A DNA stretch of 64,000 nt from positions 603,501 to 667,500 of the forward strand of contig JAYKKM010000181.1 of NCBI GenBank assembly GCA_035772405.1, given 5' to 3'. This document shows positions 1 through 8,652 of this stretch, piece by piece. The notes under the pieces were generated by a model. That model made no database searches, had not been told where the DNA came from, and worked only from the letters and a program-made list of their open reading frames with translations. The translations under genes were made by a program, and so were the position numbers. This stretch comes from Chrysogorgia sp. JL179-B06 (lineage: Eukaryota; Cnidaria; Anthozoa; Scleralcyonacea; Chrysogorgiidae). Numbering within the stretch: the first letter of the stretch is position 1; the number at the start of each line of letters is the position of its first letter.

Positions 1-325
1 TACCGAGTAGCACGGCGGTGGACTCACAAGGGTTGCCTAAGTAGTCGTTACCTGCTAACACAACGTGCTTGAACGGTAAGTAACACCACACAGGGATCTT
101 GCTAACTAACTCGTTAACCATCCTGTTGGCTCTATCTTCTTGAAGATTGACCCAAGCCTCGTGAATGCGCTTTGTAGTGAGAAGCTGAGCGCTAAATCGT
201 CTTGTCGCCTCCTCATTTTTACACCAGCGTTCGCACAACGTGAAGACTGACGAGTACTTTTTTAAGACGCTAGGTCCAGAGGCGCCTTGTGGGGTACACA
301 CATTGATAAAGGTGTGTCTCACCAT
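1..325 (-). CDS. Unrecognised protein, 3' end outside window
   Basis: An open frame reads leftward from an ATG at 325-323 to the window edge without a stop (at least 108 residues). It begins MVRHTFINVCTPQGASG and includes an aromatic- and cysteine-bearing stretch (VFTLCERWCKNEEATRRF) and the segment YLPFKHVVLAGNDYLGNP. I do not recognise the family. Base composition resembles the adjoining polymerase remnant rather than the AT-rich DNA further right, so it may be another gene of the same Polinton-like element; that is inference. A diverged second copy of the YLPFKHVVLAGNDYLGNP segment lies at about 545-640. Start choice is the first in-frame ATG; an upstream exon cannot be excluded. Confidence 0.4.
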   Translation of the reverse strand, partial: MVRHTFINVCTPQGASGPSVLKKYSSVFTLCERWCKNEEATRRFSAQLLTTKRIHEAWVNLQEDRANRMVNELVSKIPVWCYLPFKHVVLAGNDYLGNPCESTAVLLG

Positions 326-368
326 TTCAGAGTCATTATACTATACCTCCAGAGAAAAAGCTTAATTT

Positions 369-660
369 TTAGTGCGTTTGGTTTGGGGAGCTGTGAGAAA
401 TTTGTAGTGACATGTGCTGACGCTCAAACACACCTTGGCACCCCTCACACACATAAGCGTCATAGTTCTCAGCGAGTCTCAACCACGCTTCGAGAACAGA
501 CCTTTTTGGTCTCCACACAAGGCTCGCGAGCAATACATCAAGGTGTTGGGACACCAACACACCGGAATTGACGCTGGGGTTGTCCAAGTGGTCAGAACCT
601 GCGTACCCAAGGTGTTTGCATGCTAAATAGCTCCCCAGAGGGACCATCAGTAGTATAGAA
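369..660 (-). pseudogene. Diverged partial duplicate of the gene at 1-325
   Basis: The minus-strand frame here encodes YLACKHLGYAGSDHLDNP, which matches the spacing and many residues of the segment YLPFKHVVLAGNDYLGNP encoded at about 20-80. It continues into LEAWLRLAENYDAYVCEGC before stopping at 369. The frame also runs rightward through the hairpin at 694-821, which is unlikely to be coding. I read this as a decayed tandem duplicate of an unrecognised gene; function unknown. Confidence 0.3.
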
Positions 661-693
661 ACTGGGGGTGGCAGCGCATTTTTCCATTTTTCA

Positions 694-821
694 TGTCTCA
701 ACTTTTTTCTCTGGTGAACGCAGCACTTTTTCCGTTTTTGGATTCCACATATAACTTTCGAGCAAATATGTGGAACCAAAAAACGGAAAAAGTGCTGCGT
801 TCTCCAGAGGAGTTGAGACAT
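694..821. repeat. Large intergenic hairpin
   Basis: Two arms of about 58 bases (roughly 694-752 and 763-821) are near-perfect inverted copies around a short spacer; TGTCTCAAC at the left end mirrors GTTGAGACA at the right. The hairpin lies between the minus-strand unknown frames and the plus-strand frames leading to the polymerase. It could be a small transposon or an element-borne structure; the sequence does not decide. Confidence 0.8.
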
Positions 822-1043
822 TCAAATGGAAAATATATCACATGGTTTGGAGCCTATGAGACATGTCTCAGCTAATAGGCTACAGAGTGAGGTGTCTGGA
901 CGTGGTGCTAGACGTGGTGCTGCTGTGGGTGGGGATGTCGCTCGTAACAAGATTATGTCAAGTAATATTGTGCATGATCCTGATATGGGATTTATTATAA
1001 AAGACCTAAGAACTTAGCTATATTAAATAATAAAACGACTCTT

Positions 1044-1211
1044 ATGAGAAGGTCTGAACGTAAACGTGACCCTATTGTGGGTGGTAATGTCGCTCGTAGT
1101 GGTACACTATCTAGTGGTGGTTCACGTGATCCTGCTATGGGTTCTGGTAATTTAGTTATACCGAATATTAAGATGAGTTTTTTTAAAGAGGATGTCTGGC
1201 TATCTAGCTGA
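1044..1211 (+). CDS. Small basic ORF overlapping the polymerase start
   Basis: A 55-residue frame (MRRSERKRDPIVGGNVARSG...) ends at a TGA 20 bases inside the next gene, overlapping its ATG at 1192 in another frame. A similar peptide (RGARRGAAVGGDVARNKIMSS, then HDPDMG) is encoded upstream at about 898-1015, so the region contains two diverged copies of a VGGxVAR...DPxMG motif. I do not recognise it. It may be a small gene of the Polinton-like element or a decayed longer frame. Confidence 0.3.
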   Translation: MRRSERKRDPIVGGNVARSGTLSSGGSRDPAMGSGNLVIPNIKMSFFKEDVWLSS

Positions 1212-2650
1212 TGCTAAAGCATTGGGGTATGAGTGGATGGACCTTATTAGAAGGGGATCTAGAGAGAACGTCATTAATAGAGTCACCAGAATTAGGGAGG
1301 TCAGAGCCAGAGAGGTTAGAGAAAGAGAGCTTAGAGAAATTCAAAAGGCTAGACGTGATCTTAGACGATATGTGAGGAGGTCACAATTAAGTCAGGAGGC
1401 CTCAGACAAAGAGTACGAGAGAATCACTAGTCTTATTGCTAAGATGAAACGTCCTACTGTTGTACAAAGGAGAGTTGCTCTTAAAGGGTATACCAAATCG
1501 TATAGTGTTGAGGTGGTCTACAATAAGGATCCACTAAAACAACTAGTCAAGACTAGAGGAGTAGTGGGCTTGACTTTGCAGAGAGAGTTAGAGAGACTGA
1601 AAGGTCTAAAGTTTTCTGAGACATTGAAAGTGACTCTAGAGAAACAAATTGGTGATGGAGAGTCTGTGTTTAAGACGGCCTTCTACCATAGCGTAATCAA
1701 AACAGTGGTTAGTAGTGTTGATATTAGTGGGACTACAAAGCAAGCTAGTGAGGAGATAGTAAATCGTATTGCTGTGTGGTTGTCAGAAGGGTCTGGGTGG
1801 GTTGTGGACAATGTTAGTGATCACTTTATTAATGTAGTGGTGTATGAGCCTCTTAAAGGATCGAGTTATATCGAGCTGCCAAAGGAGTTGAGTAACGCTA
1901 GAAAAGGGTTGATAAACATAAGGAACGAAGATGATAAGTGTTTTATGTGGTGTCACGTGTTGCACAAGTGTCCTGTGGGAAAGGATCCGCAGAGAGTGTC
2001 GAAGCACAAGAAGAACGTAGGTTCTGTCAATTATGAGGGAGTGAGATTTCCAGTGACTACAAAACAGTACAACAAGATAGAGAGGCAGAATGACATCAGT
2101 ATTAGCGTGTTTGGGTATGAGAACAAGCAACCGTTTCCTATATACGTGTCCGAGGAGAAGTGTGAGGATCATATGGACCTACTACTCATAACGAATGGTA
2201 GTAAGCGACATTATGTGTACATAAAAGATTTTGATAGGTTTATGTATAGTCAGTCTAAGCACAAGTGTCGCAAGAATTTCTGTAGGTACTGTCTCCAATG
2301 TTTTACTACTAGTGAGATTCTAGAGAAACATAAGGAGGTTTGCATGGCGGTAAATGGTAAGCAAGCGATCAAGATGCCAGATGAAGGAGACAATACTCTT
2401 GAGTAAGAAAATTACCACAGACAATTAGAAGTACCATTCGTAATATACGCAGACTTCGAGGCTATCACAGAGAAGGTCGACAACGTGACACCACTCACAG
2501 GATCGTACACTAGCGAGTACAAAAGACACACGGACTGCGGGTATGGGTACAAAGTAGTGTGCTGTTATGATGATAAATATAGTAAACCAGTAGAGATGTT
2601 TCGAGGTAAGAACGCGGTTAGGAAGTTCATGAAAAAGATGTTAGAGGGGG
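1192..2650 (+). pseudogene. Protein-primed family B DNA polymerase, N-terminal part (Polinton/adintovirus type)
   Basis: The frame opens with a basic, coiled-coil-like region (about residues 25-100), then a conserved block containing GLINIRNEDDKCFMWC and FPIYVSEEKCEDHMDLL, a Cys2-His-Cys zinc-finger-like stretch (CRKNFCRYCLQCF...HKEVC), an in-frame TAA at 2404-2406, and after it, in the same frame, VPFVIYADFEA. The DFE is the first exonuclease motif of family B polymerases. These features match the protein-primed polymerases of Polinton/Maverick elements and adintoviruses. The gene is cut at about 2651, where Tc1-derived DNA begins, so the rest of the exonuclease and the whole palm are missing. 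With one internal stop and a truncation it cannot make a working polymerase. Confidence 0.8.
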
Positions 2651-3513
2651 ATTTCTTGCAGTTCAATGCCAAGTTTCGATAGTGTTTTCCTGGCCTGCGC
2701 TGAAGTTTGTGACCGCGGATCGTTGTCCATAACGAATCTTTTTCGTGAACGGGATGTTTTCCCCATCTGTCGAAACATGATGGGAAATCGTCTTTCGATG
2801 AAATCAGAGAAATAGCATCCCGACATCTTTTCGTATTCCTCAGCGCAAATAACGCCCTTTTTTCGAGCTATTGCGACCATTAGGTGAAGTCTTCTACCTC
2901 CGCCGGATAAGTCTTTCGACCCTTTAGCCGTGATGGAAAGACCCTCGCTCTTCTTGCGCCACAATCTTGCTCTTGGCGAAATCGCTTCTCTCAGAGGATT
3001 TGTCTTGTGGACAAATGATACACCATCTAAATAAAATGCCACATCGCCCGTCCAGAACGTCGAATTAAATTTTGATGCCGTCCTAGCGTATTTGAGTCGT
3101 CGGTGGTAATCTGTCTCACTCAGAAGTCCTTTTTTGTGCGTTAGTCGAAATTTATAACCGAGTTTATTCAGATAGGTGACAAAAGTTCGGTATTTCGCCT
3201 TTGTGCAGTCTATTCCACTATTTTCCACAACGTCCATAGCTGTGAAGTTTGGATCGACCAGGCGAAGCTGTGAAATGGAACGAGAAAGTTTTCGTTGGTC
3301 ACGCTGTGTCAACAAGCACGGTCGGCCACGTTTCTTCCATACATTTGCAGCTTTATTTTTCTCCTTTCTCTCATCTTCGTTTGCTATTCGCGAAACGCTT
3401 GATCTGGATACTTGTACTTTCGCAGCAATTTGTGCACACGAGTAGCACTTTTCTTTTTTTAACAGCACAACTAATGCTCTTGTTTTATCGTTGATACGCC
3501 CAGTGAAGCCCAT
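2651..3513 (-). pseudogene. Tc1-like DD35E transposase, copy A, C-terminus lost
   Basis: Reading leftward from an ATG at 3513-3511 (MGFTGRIND), the frame stays open to the junction at 2651, about 287 residues. It has N-terminal paired helix-turn-helix DNA-binding regions (about residues 10-110, with the basic linker KKRGRPCLL), the first catalytic Asp in FYLDGVSF, and the second in VMDNDPRSQ. The third residue, the Glu of PDLNPIENVF seen in the other copies, lies beyond the truncation and is absent. In the complete copies the spacing from the second Asp to Glu is 35 residues, the DD35E pattern of some Tc1 families such as Traveler. Tc1 enzymes cut and paste DNA at TA targets. Copy A keeps a correct frame where copies B and C are shifted. 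Confidence 0.9.
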
Positions 3514-3711
3514 TGTCCTAATAGCGCTATGGAACAAAAACAGCCGAGTAAATTATATCATTGCTGACGTCACGTAAATTGATGCGCGCGCACTATGACC
3601 AATTATAAACTCTCCATACACCGCATATCATACTACCAGTAACATACATGGAACGTAGCTTCAGAACCAACCTAAAAGCTAAAATATTCGACTTTCAGTA
3701 GACTGACGTAT

Positions 3712-3979
3712 TTCGGACAATCGTTGCAGAAATTAGTTGGAACACCTTGCCAAATGTACCCCATACTTTGGAATATATTAGGAAAGTATATTAATTTATG
3801 TTTATTGGCACCCCCTTCCCCCCATTTCAATATTGTTTTCTATAAATTACATGTTTACTTTGTCTTGTAGCGCACTCAACAAGTATTTGGTTAACAACAA
3901 CCTTGAAAAGGGGGGAAGGGGGTGTCGATGTCGTTGAAAACGGGTAGTGTTCCAACAATTTCTGCAACGATTGTCCGAA
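3712..3979. mobile_element. 268-base inverted-repeat element, unit 1
   Basis: TTCGGACAATCGTTGCAGAA at 3712 is mirrored by TTCTGCAACGATTGTCCGAA ending at 3979, and the outer arms extend for about 33 bases with one indel. A second, inner pair, a C-rich run near 3812 and a G-rich run near 3910, is also inverted. I see no clear target-site duplication. Identical copies lie at 9948-10215 and, truncated, at 16185-16447. It could be a MITE or an end structure of the Tc1 element whose gene lies just to its left. Confidence 0.75.
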
Positions 3980-4540
3980 TTAAGTGCAACTTGTTTCGTA
4001 CTGAGAATATGCTTTTACATCTAGCATAAGTTACCTTACACTGTTGGTTTCCTGTGAGACACTCAAAATTTAAAGGTTCGCATCGTATTGTCTCGAATGC
4101 AAACTCATCGTGGCACAGATGTCTTTAATGCGTAATTACAAATGTTGTGTTCCAATTCGTGCCGCATGAGGGACCATCAACTAGAAATACGTTATACGCA
4201 ACACCCCTCGCCCGCTTACTGTTTGAAACTTTTATAGCGTACGGTAGTTGCTAATTTACTACTGTAATACAGTACTGTAGTTCTTTTACGTGAATTAGGT
4301 AATAGCCAATTTATTTGCAAAACTGAATAGATTTGCAGTGGACAATATCTCTGACAGCTTTGTGTTGTTTGAATTTAATTCTTTCATAGGACATCAAACT
4401 AAATAGCGCAAACTTTTTAAATTTTTGTGTGCAGTACCTGCACTGAACAGAATAGTGGGGAAGTTTACTGCTGTTTCTACCATCAATCACTAATAAAGAA
4501 ATTACAGTATTAATGTCTCACACTATTGATGATTCATCAA
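3980..4540. other. Non-coding, unit 1
   Basis: AT-rich sequence with no convincing ORF or RNA gene. The same stretch recurs at 10216-10776. Confidence 0.6.
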
Positions 4541-4616
4541 GAGTCCCGGACAGGAATCGAACCTGTAAAGTACCTTCTGCATTGTTGATGACTAAACCAT
4601 TGAGCCATCAAGACTC
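4541..4616 (-). repeat. tRNA-like repeat 1 (unit 1)
   Basis: Read on the minus strand, a 76-base segment starts GAGTCTT and ends GGGACTC, which pair as a seven-base acceptor stem with two G-T pairs. It contains a box A-like TGGCTCAATGGTTTAGTCA and a strong box B/T-loop ACAGGTTCGATTCCTGT with a five-base stem. The anticodon arm does not pair well, so I call it a tRNA-derived SINE-like repeat rather than a tRNA gene. It faces two direct relatives at 4810-4888 and 5100-5175. Confidence 0.65.
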
Positions 4617-4809
4617 ATATGGAGAGATGTTACAATGATGTACTGGTTCGATTGATATATGTACTGCCTATGCGGCAGTTACTATTACTGTATCAGTAAT
4701 GCTTGGATGGATATGTTAATTACTTGGAGATGCTTGGGTGAATATATATATACACTGCTGTAGTGAATATGGTATATATCAATCGAATCAGTACATAATT
4801 GTAACCTTC

Positions 4810-4888
4810 ACTTTCCATCTCAATGGTTAGAGTGTCTCTCATGAGCAGCAAGCAGAAGGTTATAGGTTTGATTCTTGTCCAGAACTCA
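4810..4888 (+). repeat. tRNA-like repeat 2 (unit 1)
   Basis: Shows a box A-like TCTCAATGGTTAGAGTG and a degenerate box B (ATAGGTTTGATTCTTGTCC). It is preceded by a block (GTTACAAT.ATGTACTG..TCGATTGATATAT, inverted) that also flanks repeats 1 and 3, so the repeat unit is longer than the tRNA part. Confidence 0.5.
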
Positions 4889-5099
4889 GAATAATTTTCT
4901 GAGGATTAAGGAGCTTGACAATCATCCGTGTATCCTCTGCATGTGTCTACTCCAAGTTCTCCAACATACAAGACAGCAGTGATATATATTAACTGATTAA
5001 TACATACAGGCATTACTATTGTATGATTGCCACATAGGCATTAGGCAGTACATATATATAATATATCAATCAAACCAGTACATCATTGTAACCTTCACT

Positions 5100-5175
5100 G
5101 AGTCTCAGTAGCTCAATCGTTAAAACATCTAACCAGCAAACCGAAAGTTACAGGTTTGATTCCTGTCCAGGACTC
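5100..5175 (+). repeat. tRNA-like repeat 3 (unit 1)
   Basis: A 76-base segment, GAGTCTC at the 5' end and GGACTC at the 3' end, with TAGCTCAATCGTTA and ACAGGTTTGATTCCTGT as box A and box B. The D-arm and anticodon arm are degenerate. Same flanking block as repeats 1 and 2. Confidence 0.55.
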
Positions 5176-5179
5176 ATTG

Positions 5180-6230
5180 TCTGATGATATGAGCTTGACA
5201 ATCATCCATGTATTGTCTGCCTAATCCGAGCTCTGGATTCACTACAGCAGTGTATATATTAACACTGACCAGTATCAGTAATGCTTGTTTATACTACAAA
5301 ATTGTGGGCCAGGCTCAGGTTGTATATTACTAAACACATCTATAGTATTTCAAACACATCTATAGTATTTCATCTATAGTATTTCAAATTTTTCCTGTTC
5401 AAGGGCTTTCCAATGGTATACAGTACAACTTTCTCGGTTAAGTATTTCAAAATTTGTCTAAATATTTCTGAACAATTACAATACAGTACAACTGTACAAC
5501 TATTATTAATGGTTGTTGTTTTATTGAAGAGTACTATAAAATGTTGTTATTCGTACTGTACATTGTAGGCACTATATAGGCAGTGTAGAAATACCGATCT
5601 CTTATAAAAGGTTGGTGCACTGCCAAAATAGTGTGTAACAGGTCTCAACATTCAACACTTCGAGCGAAAGCCCTTCGTCACTCAAGTCTCAAGAATATAA
5701 AACGATAAAGTAGTGAAGGCAGTGCCTATTCGTACGGTAGCAGTAAGGCGGTAGTCTTTTAGAATTCAACGAAATGCTAATCCTAATATCACCAAAATTC
5801 TAAACCTAACCAAATTGCTAACCCTAACCAAAAAACTATGCTGAAAAGGCATATTAATGTTTATCGAACTCGACCGGAAATCGCGGGTTGGGAACGAACG
5901 CCTTCATGTTTAAATATATTTCCTGTCTTACAAATATATATAGACACTAATAAAAGTTAAAACAAAAGGACCTTCGCTCAACACAGACTCACAGTGTACT
6001 ATTATTAGCTAATTTATTTACCTGCATTCGTGTCTGAGCAAAGTATCCATAGGCATAGATGAATATTTCAAAATAAAACTTGCTTGTACTATAAACTGTG
6101 GTCAACACTACATTCTACAGTTTCGGCATGAAATCAGTGTTTGTTTTAAAACAAACATTTATACTGCATCCGCTGATTTTGTGCAGAATATGACTTGTTT
6201 TGATGGTCTGGTACTCTGGTATTGCAGTAA
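5180..6230. other. Non-coding, unit 1
   Basis: AT-rich, no supportable gene. It contains a short direct repeat (CATCTATAGTATTTCA, about three times near 5340-5385) and a segment with ACACTTCGAGCGAAAGCCC near 5660, a sequence style common at the ends of retroelements. The same stretch recurs at about 11416-12465. Confidence 0.5.
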
Positions 6231-6386
6231 TTATATCTTTTGTCGGTGTCGCTCTCCTTTTATGTCTTTTATCCGTAGTCTTTCGACCCTTTGCTCCTCG
6301 GTTTCAACTCGATTTTGTCTTGCCGCCTTCCTCTTCCGCTCCTCTTTTTGTTTTGTTTTGTTTGCTTGTATTGGTTGTTTATCCAT
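6231..6386 (-). CDS. Small highly charged ORF divergent from Rep (unit 1)
   Basis: A 51-residue frame from an ATG at 6386-6384 to TAA at 6233-6231. It is almost entirely Lys/Arg/Glu/Gln, with a helical stretch RQNRVETEEQRVERLRIKD. It is divergent from Rep, about 250 bases away, sharing the GC-rich region at 6440-6600. Such stretches occur at the N-terminus of several element-encoded proteins, but I cannot name a family. It may be a chance ORF; no splice partner identified. An identical copy lies at 12466-12621. Confidence 0.3.
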   Translation of the reverse strand: MDKQPIQANKTKQKEERKRKAARQNRVETEEQRVERLRIKDIKGERHRQKI

Positions 6387-6539
6387 AGCAATAAATTGTT
6401 TTCAAACTCACTTTATCAAAGTTTTTCACTATTTACCAGGCCAAATTTTCCGAAGCCGCGCATTTGGACGACGGTTGAACGGTTGTTGCATAACCTGTTT
6501 GCCCATCACTGCAGACCAAGCATCCCCGTGGGGACTAAA

Positions 6540-6637
6540 CGCCGGTCGATATTAGCACCCTCGCCCTCAGGCGCGAGGGGATTATATAGCCTATATATAA
6601 GTACTGCAGCTTAGACGCGTGTTTCTTTTCTTTCGGC
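6540..6637 (+). promoter_or_regulatory. Putative Rep promoter with stem-loop (unit 1)
   Basis: CCCTCGC (6558-6564) pairs with GCGAGGG (6573-6579) across an eight-base loop. It is followed by a TATA-like TATATATAAG at about 6592-6601, some 40 bases before the Rep ATG at 6638. A GC-rich island around an otherwise AT-rich unit marks this as a likely control region. The loop does not contain the NANTATTAC nonanucleotide of CRESS-DNA virus origins. Confidence 0.4.
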
Positions 6638-7893
6638 ATGGATTTAATTAGTACCTATGATAGCGAGAGTTCGACTGACTTTGAAGCCGAGGAAGTTGGT
6701 CGAAGAGAAGTTCGGCAAGTGTACTTAGTTACTTATAGTCAGGCCGATACTTGACAGATTTCCCACGAGAGAGTCTTTTTCAGCAGCAGTCGTTACCTCG
6801 TTTCGGGCACCATCGGCATCTGTATTACACTGGTGTTGTTCACGAGAGCCGCATAAATCATCAGGGGTCCACTACCATTTGTGTCTCAAGCTAAATAAAC
6901 CTCAGCGATGGCTTCCGTCCAAAAGATACCTGAAGGAGCAGCACAGCATATCGGTGCATTTTTCCAGCGTGAATACAAATGATTTTACTGCCTGGAAATA
7001 CGTCACAAAGCAAGACAACGATGCCTTATATAGTCCTGGTCATCCTGATTTGTCGGACAGCGCTGTCCCGTCCACGATGAAAGCTCACAAGGCTAAGGTT
7101 GATCGTAAGATGAGGAAACGAAAGCAGGAGAATACTCACCTAAACAACGGCGAAGGTTTCTTCGCAGTACAATTGTGTGCAGAAGGCGATGAAACAGGCG
7201 ACGAGGAGATACATTTATCCCGTGAAACTTGAAAGGGTAACGAACAAGCGCCTAAAGGCTTTTCAGGTCTCCGAAATAGTGGTAAATAAAAACATTAAGA
7301 CCCGTACTGATCTGTTAGCGCTAGCACATGAGCAAAAACTTGAAGGCAAAAGCAATCTTGCTGAATTTATAGTTAACCGTGGATGAAAAGTTGTAAACGA
7401 CGTCATTTGCACTGCATGGGAATTGGAAAAGGCAAAGGAGGCCAAGGCTCGCCTAGACAAGACTCGTTTAGAATTACTTCGTGAAGCAGGAGAACACGGG
7501 TGCATATGTGAGCCAGAAAATAAGTGGTATGAATGCGCCTCGCGATTACTTCACAACAATTGTATTTCGTCCGAGCTATTCGCCAATTCGGTTAAAGAGC
7601 TTTTAGAAAAGGGACGAGGAAAGTACCGAAATATAATGTTGACTGGCCCTGCGAACTGCGGAAAAACGTTCTTGCTGAACCCATTGAACCATATTTACAA
7701 AGTTTTCAGGAATCCGGCAAGTACAAGCTTTGCTTGGGTTGGAGCCGAGGAGGCCGAAGTCTTGTTTTTGAATGACTTCAGATGGTCTCCCCGGAAGGTC
7801 TTTTCCTTCAATTATCAAATCCCTCGCGAAGAGCAAACGGAAATTGTTCCGTGTCCAACGTGTTTCTGTCGCCTTGTTTTGGCTGAATTCTAG
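6638..7893 (+). pseudogene. HUH endonuclease / SF3 helicase Rep-like protein, broken (unit 1)
   Basis: The ATG at 6638 opens a frame with the strand-leading motif RQVYLVTYSQAD, which stops at about 6752. One frame over, the sequence continues with GVHYHLCLKL (6864-6893), a His-X-His HUH metal-binding motif, and WKYVTKQD (about 6993), placed like the nicking-Tyr motif. After another shift and an in-frame stop (7384), the helicase part shows the Walker A motif GPANCGKTF and FLNDFRWSP, a Walker B-like strand. FLNDFRWSP is joined almost directly to a C-terminal FNYQIPREEQ...CPTCF block, so the middle of the helicase appears deleted. HUH plus SF3 is the arrangement of rolling-circle Reps of CRESS-DNA and parvo-like replicons and of related genomic elements. 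At least two frameshifts, one stop and one deletion make it non-functional. Family assignment below HUH-SF3 is uncertain. Confidence 0.75.
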
Positions 7894-7967
7894 GTGGTAC
7901 CCTTGGAGATTGAACTAAACAACCCTACGTTTCCAGTTTTGATATGCAAAGGAGTTTTTGTTTTCAA

Positions 7968-8152
7968 CGCTGCAGTAAACCAAAGTAAACGACAGTATAC
8001 CACGCAGTAAACCACAGTAAACCACAGTAAACCACGCTAATTAATGTAAAATATTCAACATGAATAATTTTATATAACTTGAGTGGTTTACTGTGGTTTA
8101 CTGTGGTTTACTGTGGTTTACTGCGGGTTTACTGTGGTTTACTGTGGAATAT
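7968..8152. repeat. Inverted decamer cluster behind Rep (unit 1)
   Basis: About five AGTAAACCAC decamers (7968-8036) face about six GTGGTTTACT decamers (8083-8152) across a spacer of about 46 AT-rich bases. The whole can fold into a long hairpin. It starts about 75 bases past the Rep stop. Iterated Rep-binding sites next to a hairpin are typical of rolling-circle origins, but no nick site is identified, so an origin role is only a hypothesis. Confidence 0.7.
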
Positions 8153-8652
8153 TACTGCGGGTTGCCGCGGTTTCGGGCAATGTTTATTATAGTTTATGTT
8201 GGTTCACAGGTATAGTGTTACATGCATTATTATTTTTATTTCTACCAGCTGCTGTGGTGCGTTGTAAATACATATATAAATATATATGCTAGAAACATCC
8301 TGAAACTGTTAAACCAATGTTACGGCGCACTTAATTCATATAAATAGCTCGAGTTTATTGCATTTCGCATGAAAACATTTCCGTGCACAATGTGTGACGT
8401 GCCATCTGAAACTATAGATGTTAATGCACTTTTTACCCGACAAACTCGCCAAAAAGCGGCACTCTGTGCATGCTATATAATTACATGTTGTACTTGCGTG
8501 CTTATATTAAGGCGCCTGGAAATGAGGTTCTGCAGCCGGGACGCTTTGTTATTCCGTCTGTTTAATAATAAATTATATTGGAAGTGCACAAGTGAGCGAA
8601 GTGATCTAAATGTATAACATGGCTTATTGACGAAGTGCCACAATTTGTTCAT
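8153..8652. other. Non-coding between Rep cluster and Tc1 stop
   Basis: No convincing gene. Short ORFs here have no recognisable domain. Recurs at 14388-14887. Confidence 0.5.

Noticed and set aside
287..626. Plus-strand ORFs at 287-571 and 414-626
   Set aside because: Antisense to the minus-strand frames with the repeated YLxxKHxxxAGxDxLxNP motif, which are better supported.
3176..3494. Plus-strand ORFs opposite the Tc1 transposase
   Set aside because: Shadow frames of the minus-strand transposase; the same shadows appear in each tandem copy.
5790..5835. Telomere-like TAACCCTAACC
   Set aside because: Only one and a half TTAGGG-type units, in a stretch of loosely similar ACCTAACC words; no array.
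6541..6580. CRESS-type origin nonanucleotide in the Rep stem-loop
   Set aside because: The loop is CCTCAGGC and the nearby GATATTAGC does not fit NANTATTAC; no nick site can be claimed.
6181..6614. Plus-strand ORFs rich in Phe/Leu/Cys
   Set aside because: Antisense of the charged minus-strand ORF (Lys/Glu codons read backwards give Phe/Leu); no recognisable domain.
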